Source: a bacterium UBP17_UBA6191
Lineage (GTDB): Bacteria; Muiribacteriota; UBA6191
Length of the DNA stretch: 22,260 bases
Reading direction: 5' to 3'
Assembly (NCBI GenBank): GCA_002422125.1
Contig: DITF01000143.1
Location: 10,477-32,736 of the forward strand
In this document: piece by piece, positions 1 to 6,142 of the stretch
Layout of the letters: each line of letters opens with the position of its first letter
Position numbering within the stretch: the stretch's first letter is position 1
Translations under genes and position numbers: made by a program
Notes under the pieces: model-generated
Told to the model about the DNA's origin: nothing
What the model saw: the letters and a program-made list of their open reading frames with translations, nothing else
Database searches by the model: none

Positions 1-364
1 AGCCGTAGCGGTCTACCGTGACTCCTGGAAATCCATCAATTTCTCCATTAATCAGGCGGATGGCATCGGTTTGAGGCATCAATTCCAGTCGTTTTTCCAC
101 GACCTCCCTTAATCGTTTGAAGAAAAAACGATTGCGAATCTGTTCCCCAAAATGAAATACCCGAATGGCAATTCTGTCGTCTTTACAATAAATTCCGAAA
201 CCTACAGTCTGATTATCTGTATCCACTAGCCTTAGCATTTCTGAATCACGAAAAGTTTCGACTGCTGTGGACATTTGCCCACTGTAGATCCAAGGATGGC
301 GTTTTGCCACAGTGGCTGAAGTTTGTTTGTTTAACTGATACCTACGAAAATGTTCTATGCGCAT
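1..364 (-). CDS. rlmI: RlmI-like class I SAM-dependent rRNA (cytosine-C5) methyltransferase, N-terminal part, cut by window edge
   Basis: About 121 codons are present; the catalytic domain lies off the left edge. The visible part starts MRIEHFRRYQLNKQ and contains AKRHPWIYSGQ, then a beta-rich PUA-type region with DNQTVGFGIY and RIAIRVFHFG, then RLINGEIDGFPGVTVDRYG. This matches the family order: a PUA domain with HPWxxSG, then R-L-x-N-G-E-x-D-G-x-P-G-x-x-V-D-x-Y. RlmI methylates 23S rRNA at C1962 in E. coli, but relatives differ in target, so the specificity is inferred. Two in-frame ATGs lie upstream (at 406 and 403) beside AAAGG, which is too close to be a good ribosome site. I chose the ATG at 364 because it fits the family N-terminus and sits 7 bases after a good promoter. 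It is divergent from the FGE-domain gene at 423. Confidence 0.82.
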   Translation of the reverse strand, partial: MRIEHFRRYQLNKQTSATVAKRHPWIYSGQMSTAVETFRDSEMLRLVDTDNQTVGFGIYCKDDRIAIRVFHFGEQIRNRFFFKRLREVVEKRLELMPQTDAIRLINGEIDGFPGVTVDRYG

Positions 365-371
365 GCGGGGC

Positions 372-400
372 AGAATAGCGGATTTAATGGAAATTGCCAA
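372..400 (-). promoter_or_regulatory. Promoter of the rlmI-like gene, probably leaderless
   Basis: On the minus strand, TTGGCA (400-395) and TATTCT (377-372) are separated by 17 bases, with the ATG at 364 seven bases further on. Transcription would begin at or next to the start codon. This supports the downstream ATG as the real start. Confidence 0.5.
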
Positions 401-416
401 CATCATCCTTTAAACT
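388..416 (+). promoter_or_regulatory. Possible leaderless promoter of the FGE-domain gene
   Basis: TGGAAA (388-393), a 17-base spacer and TAAACT (411-416) end exactly 6 bases before the ATG at 423. No Shine-Dalgarno sequence precedes this ATG. It overlaps the divergent rlmI-like promoter, so the two genes could interfere with or share regulation. Both hexamers are imperfect matches. Confidence 0.35.
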
Positions 417-422
417 CATAAA

Positions 423-2015
423 ATGCGCGGACTGCTTTTTATCCTGATCGTTTCAATTTTAGGGGCGGATTTTCCCGAATCAGAGGAAATTCTGATAACT
501 GATCGCAAGATTAAATTTTTGGGTAGTGAAATAATTCAGGATGCCTTTTTTATGGATCGCTATGAAATTACCCAAGCTCAATACCACGCGCTGGCCAAAA
601 CAAGTGCCTTAAAACCATCCTGGTTTTTACCCAGGGATTTAGACAAGGATGGAACTTTACCGGTCACTGGAGTTGACTGGTTTGATGCCTTAAACTATTG
701 CAACCAGCAAGGCAAGAGGCTTCCTACCTATAAAGAGTTCCTGGTGGCAAGTTTTGGGGAGTGGGAGCGCCGATTTGCCTTTGGGGATGAGCTGCCCAAA
801 GTTGCCCCATTTCGTATTGGGGTTTTGGCCCCAAAAGGGCCATTGGAGGTACAATCCTTTTCAGAGTTGCAGAGTTCAGACGGATTTTATAATCTGGCCG
901 GTAATGTAGCGGAATGGCTTATGGATTCAGAACAGGACGGGACGCTGCGCAGGGTTTCAGGAGGTAGTTATGTCTCTGAAGTACATCAAGTACAGGTAGG
1001 GGCCTTTTTCCTGCTAAATCCCTCTGAAAATAGTCTTCCCACCGTAGGTTTTAGGTGTGCCAGACCTGCTAGACGACCGACTGTGGTCAGTGAGGCAGAA
1101 AAGACACAGCTTTTTGAGGAAAAACAGGCTACGGCTGGTCGTATGATGGAAGAGCAGATGCGCCTTGATCAAGAGAGAAAGGAAAAGTTTTTAAAAGCTG
1201 TTTTAAGGGAAGAATTGGAGCTCAGGCGTTCACTGGCCAATAGCCTGACAGTGACCGATGGTCATTTGAGTATGCCTGAAGGTGCGCTAATGCATCAGGG
1301 AGAACTAAAGCTGACCCAGTCCTTTGCCATAGATATAGAGCCTGTGAAGCTTAAGGACTACCGCGTCTTTGTGGATGGTGGTCACACCCAAGCAATACCT
1401 TTGGTACGAGTTTCTGGAAGAATCAATGACTCTGAAACATCTCCGGTCAAAGTTTTGTATCAAGACGCTTTGGCTTATTGTACGAGCCGAGGTATGCGTT
1501 TACCGACTGCTTTGGAATGGGTGCGTGCCTGGCATCATAATAAGCCGACATCCGAGGCTTTAAAGCATTCACAGCAGGAGTCTTCAGCCACAGGTATGCG
1601 ACGATTGACGGCTACCGGAATGGAGTGGTTAGGACATCCGCCCATGAGTCAGATTCCTGAAACTATTTCCACCGCCATTTCGTTCAACAGTCTGGTATTC
1701 GCAACCATAGGGCCCTTAGCTGAGGAAATGGAGAAAGATTCTCATAAGATTAGGGGCGCACTGGCCTACTCACGGCAGTCCTTTCGTTGTGTTCTGGACT
1801 TACCACCCAAGCTTGGATTTGAAGTCAGTGTAAAAAATAACTATTTTAGCCAAGAGTTTTTTAAAGAAATGCAGCAGTTGATAGAAGATGGACACAATAT
1901 TTTTGAAATTGATCACCAATCTCTGGAGTTTGAGAAGAAAATGCTGGGGCTAGATGTGAGTTCTCAGAAGCGCCAAGGCCCGCTGACCGTCCCCCCCGAT
2001 TCTATGCGTGAATGA
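423..2015 (+). CDS. Exported protein with two FGE-sulfatase (SUMF1-like) domains separated by a coiled coil
   Basis: 530 aa. Residues 1-15 form a short hydrophobic export signal. A complete FGE-sulfatase-like domain follows at about 35-215: MDRYEITQAQYH (44-55), DALNYCNQQGKRLPT (88-102), NLAGNVAEW (157-165), RVSGGSY (177-183) and VGFRCARP (208-215). A charged coiled coil at about 222-272 leads to a second, diverged copy at about 285-460: DALAYCTSRGMRLPT (348-362), ATGMEWLG (397-404) and SFRCVLD (453-459). The cysteines that activate oxygen in true formylglycine-generating enzyme are absent from the SGGSY-to-GFRC stretch. I therefore read it as a non-catalytic or ligand-binding member rather than a sulfatase-maturing enzyme. 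The last 66 bases overlap the 3' end of convergent mqnD. No function can be assigned from context. Confidence 0.8.
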   Translation: MRGLLFILIVSILGADFPESEEILITDRKIKFLGSEIIQDAFFMDRYEITQAQYHALAKTSALKPSWFLPRDLDKDGTLPVTGVDWFDALNYCNQQGKRLPTYKEFLVASFGEWERRFAFGDELPKVAPFRIGVLAPKGPLEVQSFSELQSSDGFYNLAGNVAEWLMDSEQDGTLRRVSGGSYVSEVHQVQVGAFFLLNPSENSLPTVGFRCARPARRPTVVSEAEKTQLFEEKQATAGRMMEEQMRLDQERKEKFLKAVLREELELRRSLANSLTVTDGHLSMPEGALMHQGELKLTQSFAIDIEPVKLKDYRVFVDGGHTQAIPLVRVSGRINDSETSPVKVLYQDALAYCTSRGMRLPTALEWVRAWHHNKPTSEALKHSQQESSATGMRRLTATGMEWLGHPPMSQIPETISTAISFNSLVFATIGPLAEEMEKDSHKIRGALAYSRQSFRCVLDLPPKLGFEVSVKNNYFSQEFFKEMQQLIEDGHNIFEIDHQSLEFEKKMLGLDVSSQKRQGPLTVPPDSMRE

Positions 2016-2747
2016 GTTCACATACAATTTAATATGGGATTGAATCACTTCAGGATCAAGTTCCTGAGCATATTTTTGGCAAAGAGCAACGGCTTCGTCC
2101 TGATGATTTTCGGCCCAGTGCAAAGAATCACTAATCAAGGATTCCACCGTTGATTTTAGGTGGTTGATGGATTGATGAAGGCAGATTCCGCCAAGAGGAA
2201 TAGGTAAGGATGTCTCTTTTTCCCATAGTTCTCCCAGATCGGCCACCTGCATTAGTCTTTTCTGATCGTAGGAAAATCTGGTTTCGTGGATAATCAAAGC
2301 CAGATCGATCTGATGATTTGTCAGGGCCTTTTCCAGATCGTGAAAAACAATCTGTTGAACCTGATTTGCCACATCGGGTTGGATAAGATGGGAAAAATAT
2401 CTGCGAAACAAAAGCCAGGCCGTCGTCTGCCAGCCTGGAATCCCGATGCGCATACCAGGCTTGATGGTTTCATTTTGCCTTGCAAGTACTAAAGGGCCAC
2501 AACCGAAGCCCATAGCCGCACCAGAGTCTAAGAGGGAGTAGTTTTTTTCGGTCTCATACATGGCGGCAAAGGACAATTTGATAAGTCCGGCCTTTTGCAA
2601 AATGGCATGTTGATTCAGTTCTTGAATGTCAAGAAATGTAAATCCCTGAAGTATTTCAGGCCATTTGATATGACCACTAAGAATTCCGCTAAAGATGTAG
2701 ATGTCGTTGGGACAGGGAGAAATGGCACTAGGACAGGGAAAAATCAT
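1950..2747 (-). CDS. mqnD: 1,4-dihydroxy-6-naphthoate synthase
   Basis: 265 aa, normal family length. MqnD converts cyclic dehypoxanthinylfutalosine to 1,4-dihydroxy-6-naphthoate in the futalosine route to menaquinone; the enzyme is cytosolic with a periplasmic-binding-protein-like fold. Family signatures seen in order: SPCPND (10-15), DIQELN (40-45), KLSFAAMYE (57-65), GAAMGFGCGPL (76-86), IPGWQTTA (103-110), IIHETRFSY (152-160, whose His is the likely catalytic base by family knowledge) and ADLGELWE (169-176) followed by LPIPLGG. The ATG overlaps the mqnB stop by four bases (ATGA), indicating translational coupling. Its 3' end overlaps the convergent FGE-domain gene by 66 bases. The other futalosine genes (mqnA, mqnC, mqnE) are not in the window. 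Confidence 0.95.
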   Translation of the reverse strand: MIFPCPSAISPCPNDIYIFSGILSGHIKWPEILQGFTFLDIQELNQHAILQKAGLIKLSFAAMYETEKNYSLLDSGAAMGFGCGPLVLARQNETIKPGMRIGIPGWQTTAWLLFRRYFSHLIQPDVANQVQQIVFHDLEKALTNHQIDLALIIHETRFSYDQKRLMQVADLGELWEKETSLPIPLGGICLHQSINHLKSTVESLISDSLHWAENHQDEAVALCQKYAQELDPEVIQSHIKLYVNSFTHRIGGDGQRALALLRTHI

Positions 2748-3421
2748 AACAAACTACCAATTTCGCTTAGTTTATCCAGGGCTTTTGGTATCTCCCATTG
2801 TGGCACATTGCGATTGCCCACGGAATTTGATGCAACTCTTATTTGATACACCGGGGTGTCAAAAAGGCTTGCCGCATGAGTAATTGCTGCTCCCTCCATG
2901 TTCTCTACCCGAAGGTCAGGATAATGCCTTTCCAAAAAGGGTAAATCTTCTTTACTGCTAATTTGGTCCGAGGTACCAAAGGCCACTACGGTTCTTTTTA
3001 AGTCCATCAGTAAAGGGCAGGGCTGCATCACAAATTTTGAAGATATGGCTTTAGCATATCCATGAGGTTCCAGCCCCATTCTTGAGCTTAATGGAGAGTA
3101 TTCCCCATTCTCTATACTGCCAAGACGAAGGTAGGTATCAGAATTGGCCTCAAACACCTCGGCGGGCTCCCAGGGGCCCATTACGCCTCCGATGCCCAAA
3201 ACCAGAATGTCATGAATTGCATATGAGGCCAAGGCAATGCCCGTGGCCATACTGGCCGAGGCCACTCCGATTCCGCTACCAATTACGAGGTATTCACGAA
3301 GACCAGTACACATAAAAACGGTGTATGGCCCTTTTTGTACCTTCATTCTTACGGACATTTTGGCTAAAACGGCCTCAAGTTCCAATGAACTTGGTACCAG
3401 AATCAGAGTTTTGGCTATCAC
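2744..3421 (-). CDS. mqnB: Futalosine hydrolase
   Basis: 225 aa, a member of the purine nucleoside phosphorylase/MTA-SAH nucleosidase fold. It removes the base from futalosine during menaquinone synthesis. Visible features are LVIGSGIGVASASMATGIAL (45-64), LVLGIGGVMG (73-82), the nucleoside-binding VENMEGAA (172-179) and IRVASNSVGNR (194-204). The last two are typical of MqnB rather than of MTA/SAH nucleosidase. Pairing with mqnD makes the assignment firm. The start is GTG, 12 bases after the kamA stop, with no clear Shine-Dalgarno, so it probably depends on read-through ribosomes from kamA. The next in-frame Met is inside the domain. Confidence 0.93.
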   Translation of the reverse strand: MIAKTLILVPSSLELEAVLAKMSVRMKVQKGPYTVFMCTGLREYLVIGSGIGVASASMATGIALASYAIHDILVLGIGGVMGPWEPAEVFEANSDTYLRLGSIENGEYSPLSSRMGLEPHGYAKAISSKFVMQPCPLLMDLKRTVVAFGTSDQISSKEDLPFLERHYPDLRVENMEGAAITHAASLFDTPVYQIRVASNSVGNRNVPQWEIPKALDKLSEIGSLL

Positions 3422-3433
3422 AGGTTCAACCGC

Positions 3434-4591
3434 TTATAGCTCAGGTTCTACATAGGTGTACTCTTGACCTTTGTAATTTCGAAGAGTCCAGGTTCTGCCC
3501 TCATGTTTGACCACATATTCGGGTAACAGTGGAATTTTACCTCCTCCTCCTGGGGCGTCCACCACAAATGTCGGGTTGGCCAGACCTGAGGTATGGCCGC
3601 GCAGATGTTCGATAATGTTGATACCGGTCGCCACGGAAGTACGAAAATGTGAGATTCCCTGAGACAGGTCACACTGATAAATATAGTATGGTCTTACTCT
3701 CATGGCCAACAACTTATGCATTAGCTCTTTCATCACCATTGGGTCATCATTTACGCCCTTTAACAAAACGGTCTGATTCCCAATCACACAACCAGCTTCA
3801 GCTAGTTTACGGCAGGCCTCGTATGCTTCCCAAGTACATTCCTTAGGATGATTGAAATGAGTATTCACAAACACGGGAGCGTGCTTTTCTAACATTTCCA
3901 CAAAATCGTCTGTGACTCTTTGGGGCAGGGTAACCAGATTTCTGGTTCCAAGTCTAAAAATTTCAATATGTGGGATGGAGCGTAATCGGCCCAGAATTTG
4001 ATCCAGTTTTTTATCCGAAAGTGAAAGGGGATCGCCACCAGAAATTACAATGTCACGGATTTCAGGATGAGATTCGATGTAGGCAAAAGCATCTTCCATT
4101 TGTTTGTTCATAGTTGAAGTGGAAGGATCTGAGACCTTGCGCTTGCGAGTACAGTGACGACAATACACCGGGCAGTTGTGAGTCACATAAAAAAGAACCC
4201 TGTCAGGATATCTGTGTGTTATGGCCGGTGTTGGCATATCACCTTCCTCATTGAGAGGATCTTCCAGATCATCGGGCAGGATTTTTAGTTCTCCCATGGT
4301 CGGAACAGACTGGAGCCGGATAGGACAATTGGGATCGTCCTTGTCCATCAAGCCAGCATAGTAGGGGGTGATGCCCACATGAAACATGTCTGAGGAAGCC
4401 TCAAAGGCCTGTCTCTCCATATCAGATACATGAACCACTGGTTCTAACGCAGCCAGAGTCTTGATGCGGTTGCTTTGCTGCCACATCCAGTTGTTCCACA
4501 TATCTTCAGGTTCATTGTTCCAAATAGAGCGGTTTCCAGCCTGAAATTCATGCCGGCCAATCTTGACATATTTATCCTTGACGATTCTCAT
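3434..4591 (-). CDS. kamA: L-lysine 2,3-aminomutase (radical SAM, PLP-dependent)
   Basis: 385 aa. KamA moves the alpha-amino group of L-lysine to C3, giving beta-lysine, using a [4Fe-4S] cluster, SAM and PLP. The radical-SAM motif CPVYCRHC has cysteines 140, 144 and 147. ISGGDPLSLSDKK lies at 183-195. YQCDLS (Asp308) and FVVDAPGGGGKIP (Asp345, Lys352) match the lysine-recognition Asp pair and the PLP-binding Lys of the Clostridium enzyme. This supports true lysine 2,3-aminomutase over EpmB. No beta-lysine acetyltransferase (AblB) gene lies nearby, so the product's fate (osmolyte, catabolism, tRNA or other modification) is open. It heads a kamA-mqnB-mqnD operon. AAAGGA lies 8 bases before the ATG. 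Confidence 0.95.
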   Translation of the reverse strand: MRIVKDKYVKIGRHEFQAGNRSIWNNEPEDMWNNWMWQQSNRIKTLAALEPVVHVSDMERQAFEASSDMFHVGITPYYAGLMDKDDPNCPIRLQSVPTMGELKILPDDLEDPLNEEGDMPTPAITHRYPDRVLFYVTHNCPVYCRHCTRKRKVSDPSTSTMNKQMEDAFAYIESHPEIRDIVISGGDPLSLSDKKLDQILGRLRSIPHIEIFRLGTRNLVTLPQRVTDDFVEMLEKHAPVFVNTHFNHPKECTWEAYEACRKLAEAGCVIGNQTVLLKGVNDDPMVMKELMHKLLAMRVRPYYIYQCDLSQGISHFRTSVATGINIIEHLRGHTSGLANPTFVVDAPGGGGKIPLLPEYVVKHEGRTWTLRNYKGQEYTYVEPEL

Positions 4592-4621
4592 TCCTGTTGT
4601 CCTTTCCTCATAAAATGCATG

Positions 4622-4627
4622 ATTATA
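4622..4627 (-). promoter_or_regulatory. -10 element of the kamA operon
   Basis: A perfect TATAAT on the minus strand lies 30 bases upstream of the kamA ATG. The -35 region, 17 bases further upstream (4645-4650), is a poor match. The 5' leader includes the AAAGGA ribosome site. Confidence 0.45.
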
Positions 4628-4635
4628 TTACAAAC

Positions 4636-4664
4636 TTGAGTTTTGGCGCATCCAGAAGTATATT
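4636..4664 (+). promoter_or_regulatory. Promoter of the peroxiredoxin gene
   Basis: TTGAGT (4636-4641), a 17-base spacer and TATATT (4659-4664) lie 47 bases before the ATG at 4712, leaving a leader with a strong AAGGAG ribosome site. It is back to back with the kamA promoter. No OxyR- or PerR-like site was recognised. Confidence 0.5.
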
Positions 4665-4711
4665 TCTCCCATTACAAGGATTCATTTTCATCAATATTAA
4701 AAGGAGCGAAT

Positions 4712-5296
4712 ATGCCCCAAGTGACTTCATTAGCCCCAGAATTCACAGCTCAGGCTGTGGTAAATGGACAAATCAAATCTGTTTCTCTAAAAGATTATGC
4801 AGGTAAATGGAAGATCGTATTTTTCTATCCTCTGGATTTTACCTTTGTTTGTCCGACTGAAATTATTGCCTTTAGTGACAGGCATAGTGAGTTTGAAGCT
4901 ATGAATGCCCAGGTAATTGGTGTATCGGTGGATTCACAGTTCACTCATCTGGCTTGGGTTAATACCCCTCGCAAGCAGGGTGGTCTTGGAGAATGCAAGT
5001 ATCCTCTGATTGCCGATCTGGATAAAAGCATAGCCCGTGATTACGGAGTACTTCTGGATGCAGGCATGGCTCTTAGGGGTTTATTCTTGATTGATCCAAA
5101 AGGTGTGATTCGTCATTCCACAATCAATGATCTGCCAGTGGGCCGCAGTGTGGACGAAACTTTAAGAGTACTTAAGGCATTTCAATTTGTGGAAACCCAT
5201 GGAGAGGTTTGCCCAGCCAATTGGGAAGAGGGCAAAGATACCATGAAAGCCGATCCGGTTGGTTCCAAAGCCTACTTTGAGAAAACTAACAAATAG
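4712..5296 (+). CDS. Typical 2-Cys peroxiredoxin (AhpC/Prx1 type)
   Basis: 194 aa. It reduces hydrogen and organic peroxides in the cytosol with thioredoxin or an equivalent as reductant. Peroxidatic Cys47 sits in DFTFVCPTE, and resolving Cys167 in HGEVCPANW. GGLG (90-93) and the C-terminal YF (188-189) are both present; in this family they mark enzymes prone to over-oxidation (the Prx1/BAS1-like sensitive form). An in-frame ORF extends 69 bases upstream, but the start at 4712 is decided by AAGGAG at 4701-4706 and by the family N-terminus, APEF at 8-11. It stands alone between divergent kamA and a convergent operon that contains a mini-thioredoxin, a possible but unproven redox partner. Confidence 0.94.
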   Translation: MPQVTSLAPEFTAQAVVNGQIKSVSLKDYAGKWKIVFFYPLDFTFVCPTEIIAFSDRHSEFEAMNAQVIGVSVDSQFTHLAWVNTPRKQGGLGECKYPLIADLDKSIARDYGVLLDAGMALRGLFLIDPKGVIRHSTINDLPVGRSVDETLRVLKAFQFVETHGEVCPANWEEGKDTMKADPVGSKAYFEKTNK

Positions 5297-5307
5297 TTGA
5301 TCGCTTT

Positions 5308-5386
5308 GCGGCCCATCTTGGCGGTGGGCCGCCTTAGAATCAGTTCATGTTTTTGTAATGAACACGGAACATGAGCAACCGCCAAG
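5308..5386. terminator. Nested inverted repeats between convergent genes, probable bidirectional terminator
   Basis: GCGGCCCA (5308-5315) and TGGGCCGC (5325-5332) form a perfect 8-bp stem. Its loop contains CTTGGCGG (5317-5324), which is perfectly complementary to CCGCCAAG (5379-5386). In between, GTTCAT (5343-5348) pairs with ATGAAC (5358-5363), or TCATGTT pairs with AACATGA further out. The set fills the gap between the peroxiredoxin stop and the convergent small-gene stop at 5387. There is no long T-run directly after the first stem, so a classical intrinsic terminator is only a partial fit. Confidence 0.45.
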
Positions 5387-5608
5387 CTATTTATCGCTTT
5401 TTTCCAGCATTTGCCTTTGGATAGACACCATCTCTTTTAGGCTTCCAGAAATGTCTTCAAGATGATAACGGATAGCTCTTAAGTTAGAGGAATCCGATTC
5501 AGGGGCTTTTGAATTAAACCATTCGGCGTGGCTGACTTTGGGCACCAAGGCCATGAGTATTAATGCCAGAAAAATTCCTAAGCCGAGTCCTTTGATTGTT
5601 TGATTCAT
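5387..5608 (-). CDS. Small exported or membrane-anchored protein, unknown function
   Basis: 73 aa. Residues 5-28 form a hydrophobic segment ending in SHA, consistent with a signal peptide cleaved near 28 or with an N-terminal anchor. The remaining about 45 residues are polar and helical (NLRAIRYHLEDISGSLKEMV). AAGGAG lies 5 bases before the ATG, and the start overlaps the stop of the histone-fold-like gene by four bases (ATGA), so it is the last gene of a coupled four-gene operon. I recognise no family. Confidence 0.72.
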   Translation of the reverse strand: MNQTIKGLGLGIFLALILMALVPKVSHAEWFNSKAPESDSSNLRAIRYHLEDISGSLKEMVSIQRQMLEKSDK

Positions 5609-5904
5609 GCTTTCTCCTTATGTCGTTTTTCCATTCTATCCTTTAGAACTCGAATTGAGCTAATTAGTTCCTTTTGGGTAAACTTTCCTGAAGTTAGCTG
5701 AATTCTCTGATCCCCCAGTTTTTTGGCCAGATCAATCAGGGCAATTTTTACATCTTCCTCTTCAACGGTAGTACGCTTTTCTTCCTCAATAAAGCCCTCA
5801 CTTGCAGTTGTCAGTTCGGCCAAAAACTCTTTGGCCAGCTTTTCGCTCAATGCTCTAGCACCTAAGCTCCAGCGTTTACTTCCAGGTTTATTGAAGAAGC
5901 TCAT
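5605..5904 (-). CDS. Small protein resembling a histone fold, unknown function
   Basis: 99 aa, charged, no signal peptide. Residues 13-46 align without gaps to the second helix and following loop of archaeal histones such as HMfB: SLGAR against SDDAR, ASE near mid-helix, and RTT against RKT. The alignment continues as VEEEDVKIAL against IKAEDIELAV. Arg44, Thr46 and Asp51 occupy the positions of the histone R-x-T...D loop residues. The first helix is short or missing (only 12 residues precede), and a basic tail follows (RVLKDRMEKRHKEKA). By family knowledge such a fold could dimerise or bind DNA; that is inference. Strong GGAGGT lies 8 bases before the ATG, and the gene overlaps the upstream mini-thioredoxin gene by 17 bases. 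It could instead be an unrelated helical protein. Confidence 0.7.
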   Translation of the reverse strand: MSFFNKPGSKRWSLGARALSEKLAKEFLAELTTASEGFIEEEKRTTVEEEDVKIALIDLAKKLGDQRIQLTSGKFTQKELISSIRVLKDRMEKRHKEKA

Positions 5905-6142
5905 CAGCCAGTACCTCCTGCTCTGGAATGTCCCCCAGAACGATAATTTCAGAATCTACTACCACCGAAGGTGTCAGAAGTACCCCATACTTTTTGGCCT
6001 CTTCGGAGTCCAGAGTCAGTTTTTTCACCTCAAGCAGGGACTCGTGACCCATAACAATTTCATCAATCATGGCTTCGAGTTTGCGGCAGTTTTTACAGGA
6101 AGCTTTGGGACTTCCAAAGACTAAAATTTGTTTTGCCCTCAT
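5888..6142 (-). CDS. Mini-thioredoxin (redox-active disulfide protein, MTH895/thioredoxin_3 type)
   Basis: 84 aa, about the usual size of this minimal thioredoxin-fold family. It begins with a beta strand, QILVFGSP, followed by the active-site CKNC (Cys16, Cys19), a helix with RKLEAMIDEIV, the strand EVKKLTL, and the cis-Pro loop KYGVLLTPSVVVD (51-63). There is no signal peptide, so it is likely cytosolic. It probably acts as a small disulfide reductase; its partner is unknown. The ATG overlaps the stop of the upstream lipoprotein-like gene (ATGA), and its 3' end overlaps the histone-fold-like gene by 17 bases. Confidence 0.85.
   Translation of the reverse strand: MRAKQILVFGSPKASCKNCRKLEAMIDEIVMGHESLLEVKKLTLDSEEAKKYGVLLTPSVVVDSEIIVLGDIPEQEVLADELLQ

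Noticed and set aside
423..2015. Sulfatase-maturing formylglycine-generating enzyme
   Set aside because: The active-site cysteines are missing in both domain copies and no sulfatase gene is nearby.
2711..2746. Short direct repeat (GGACAGGGA twice) at the mqnD 5' end
   Set aside because: It encodes the repeated PCP tripeptides around the conserved SPCPND motif, so it is explained by the protein.
4643..4711. Longer peroxiredoxin start giving 217 codons
   Set aside because: The extension would run through the -10 element and the strong AAGGAG; the family N-terminus fits the ATG at 4712.
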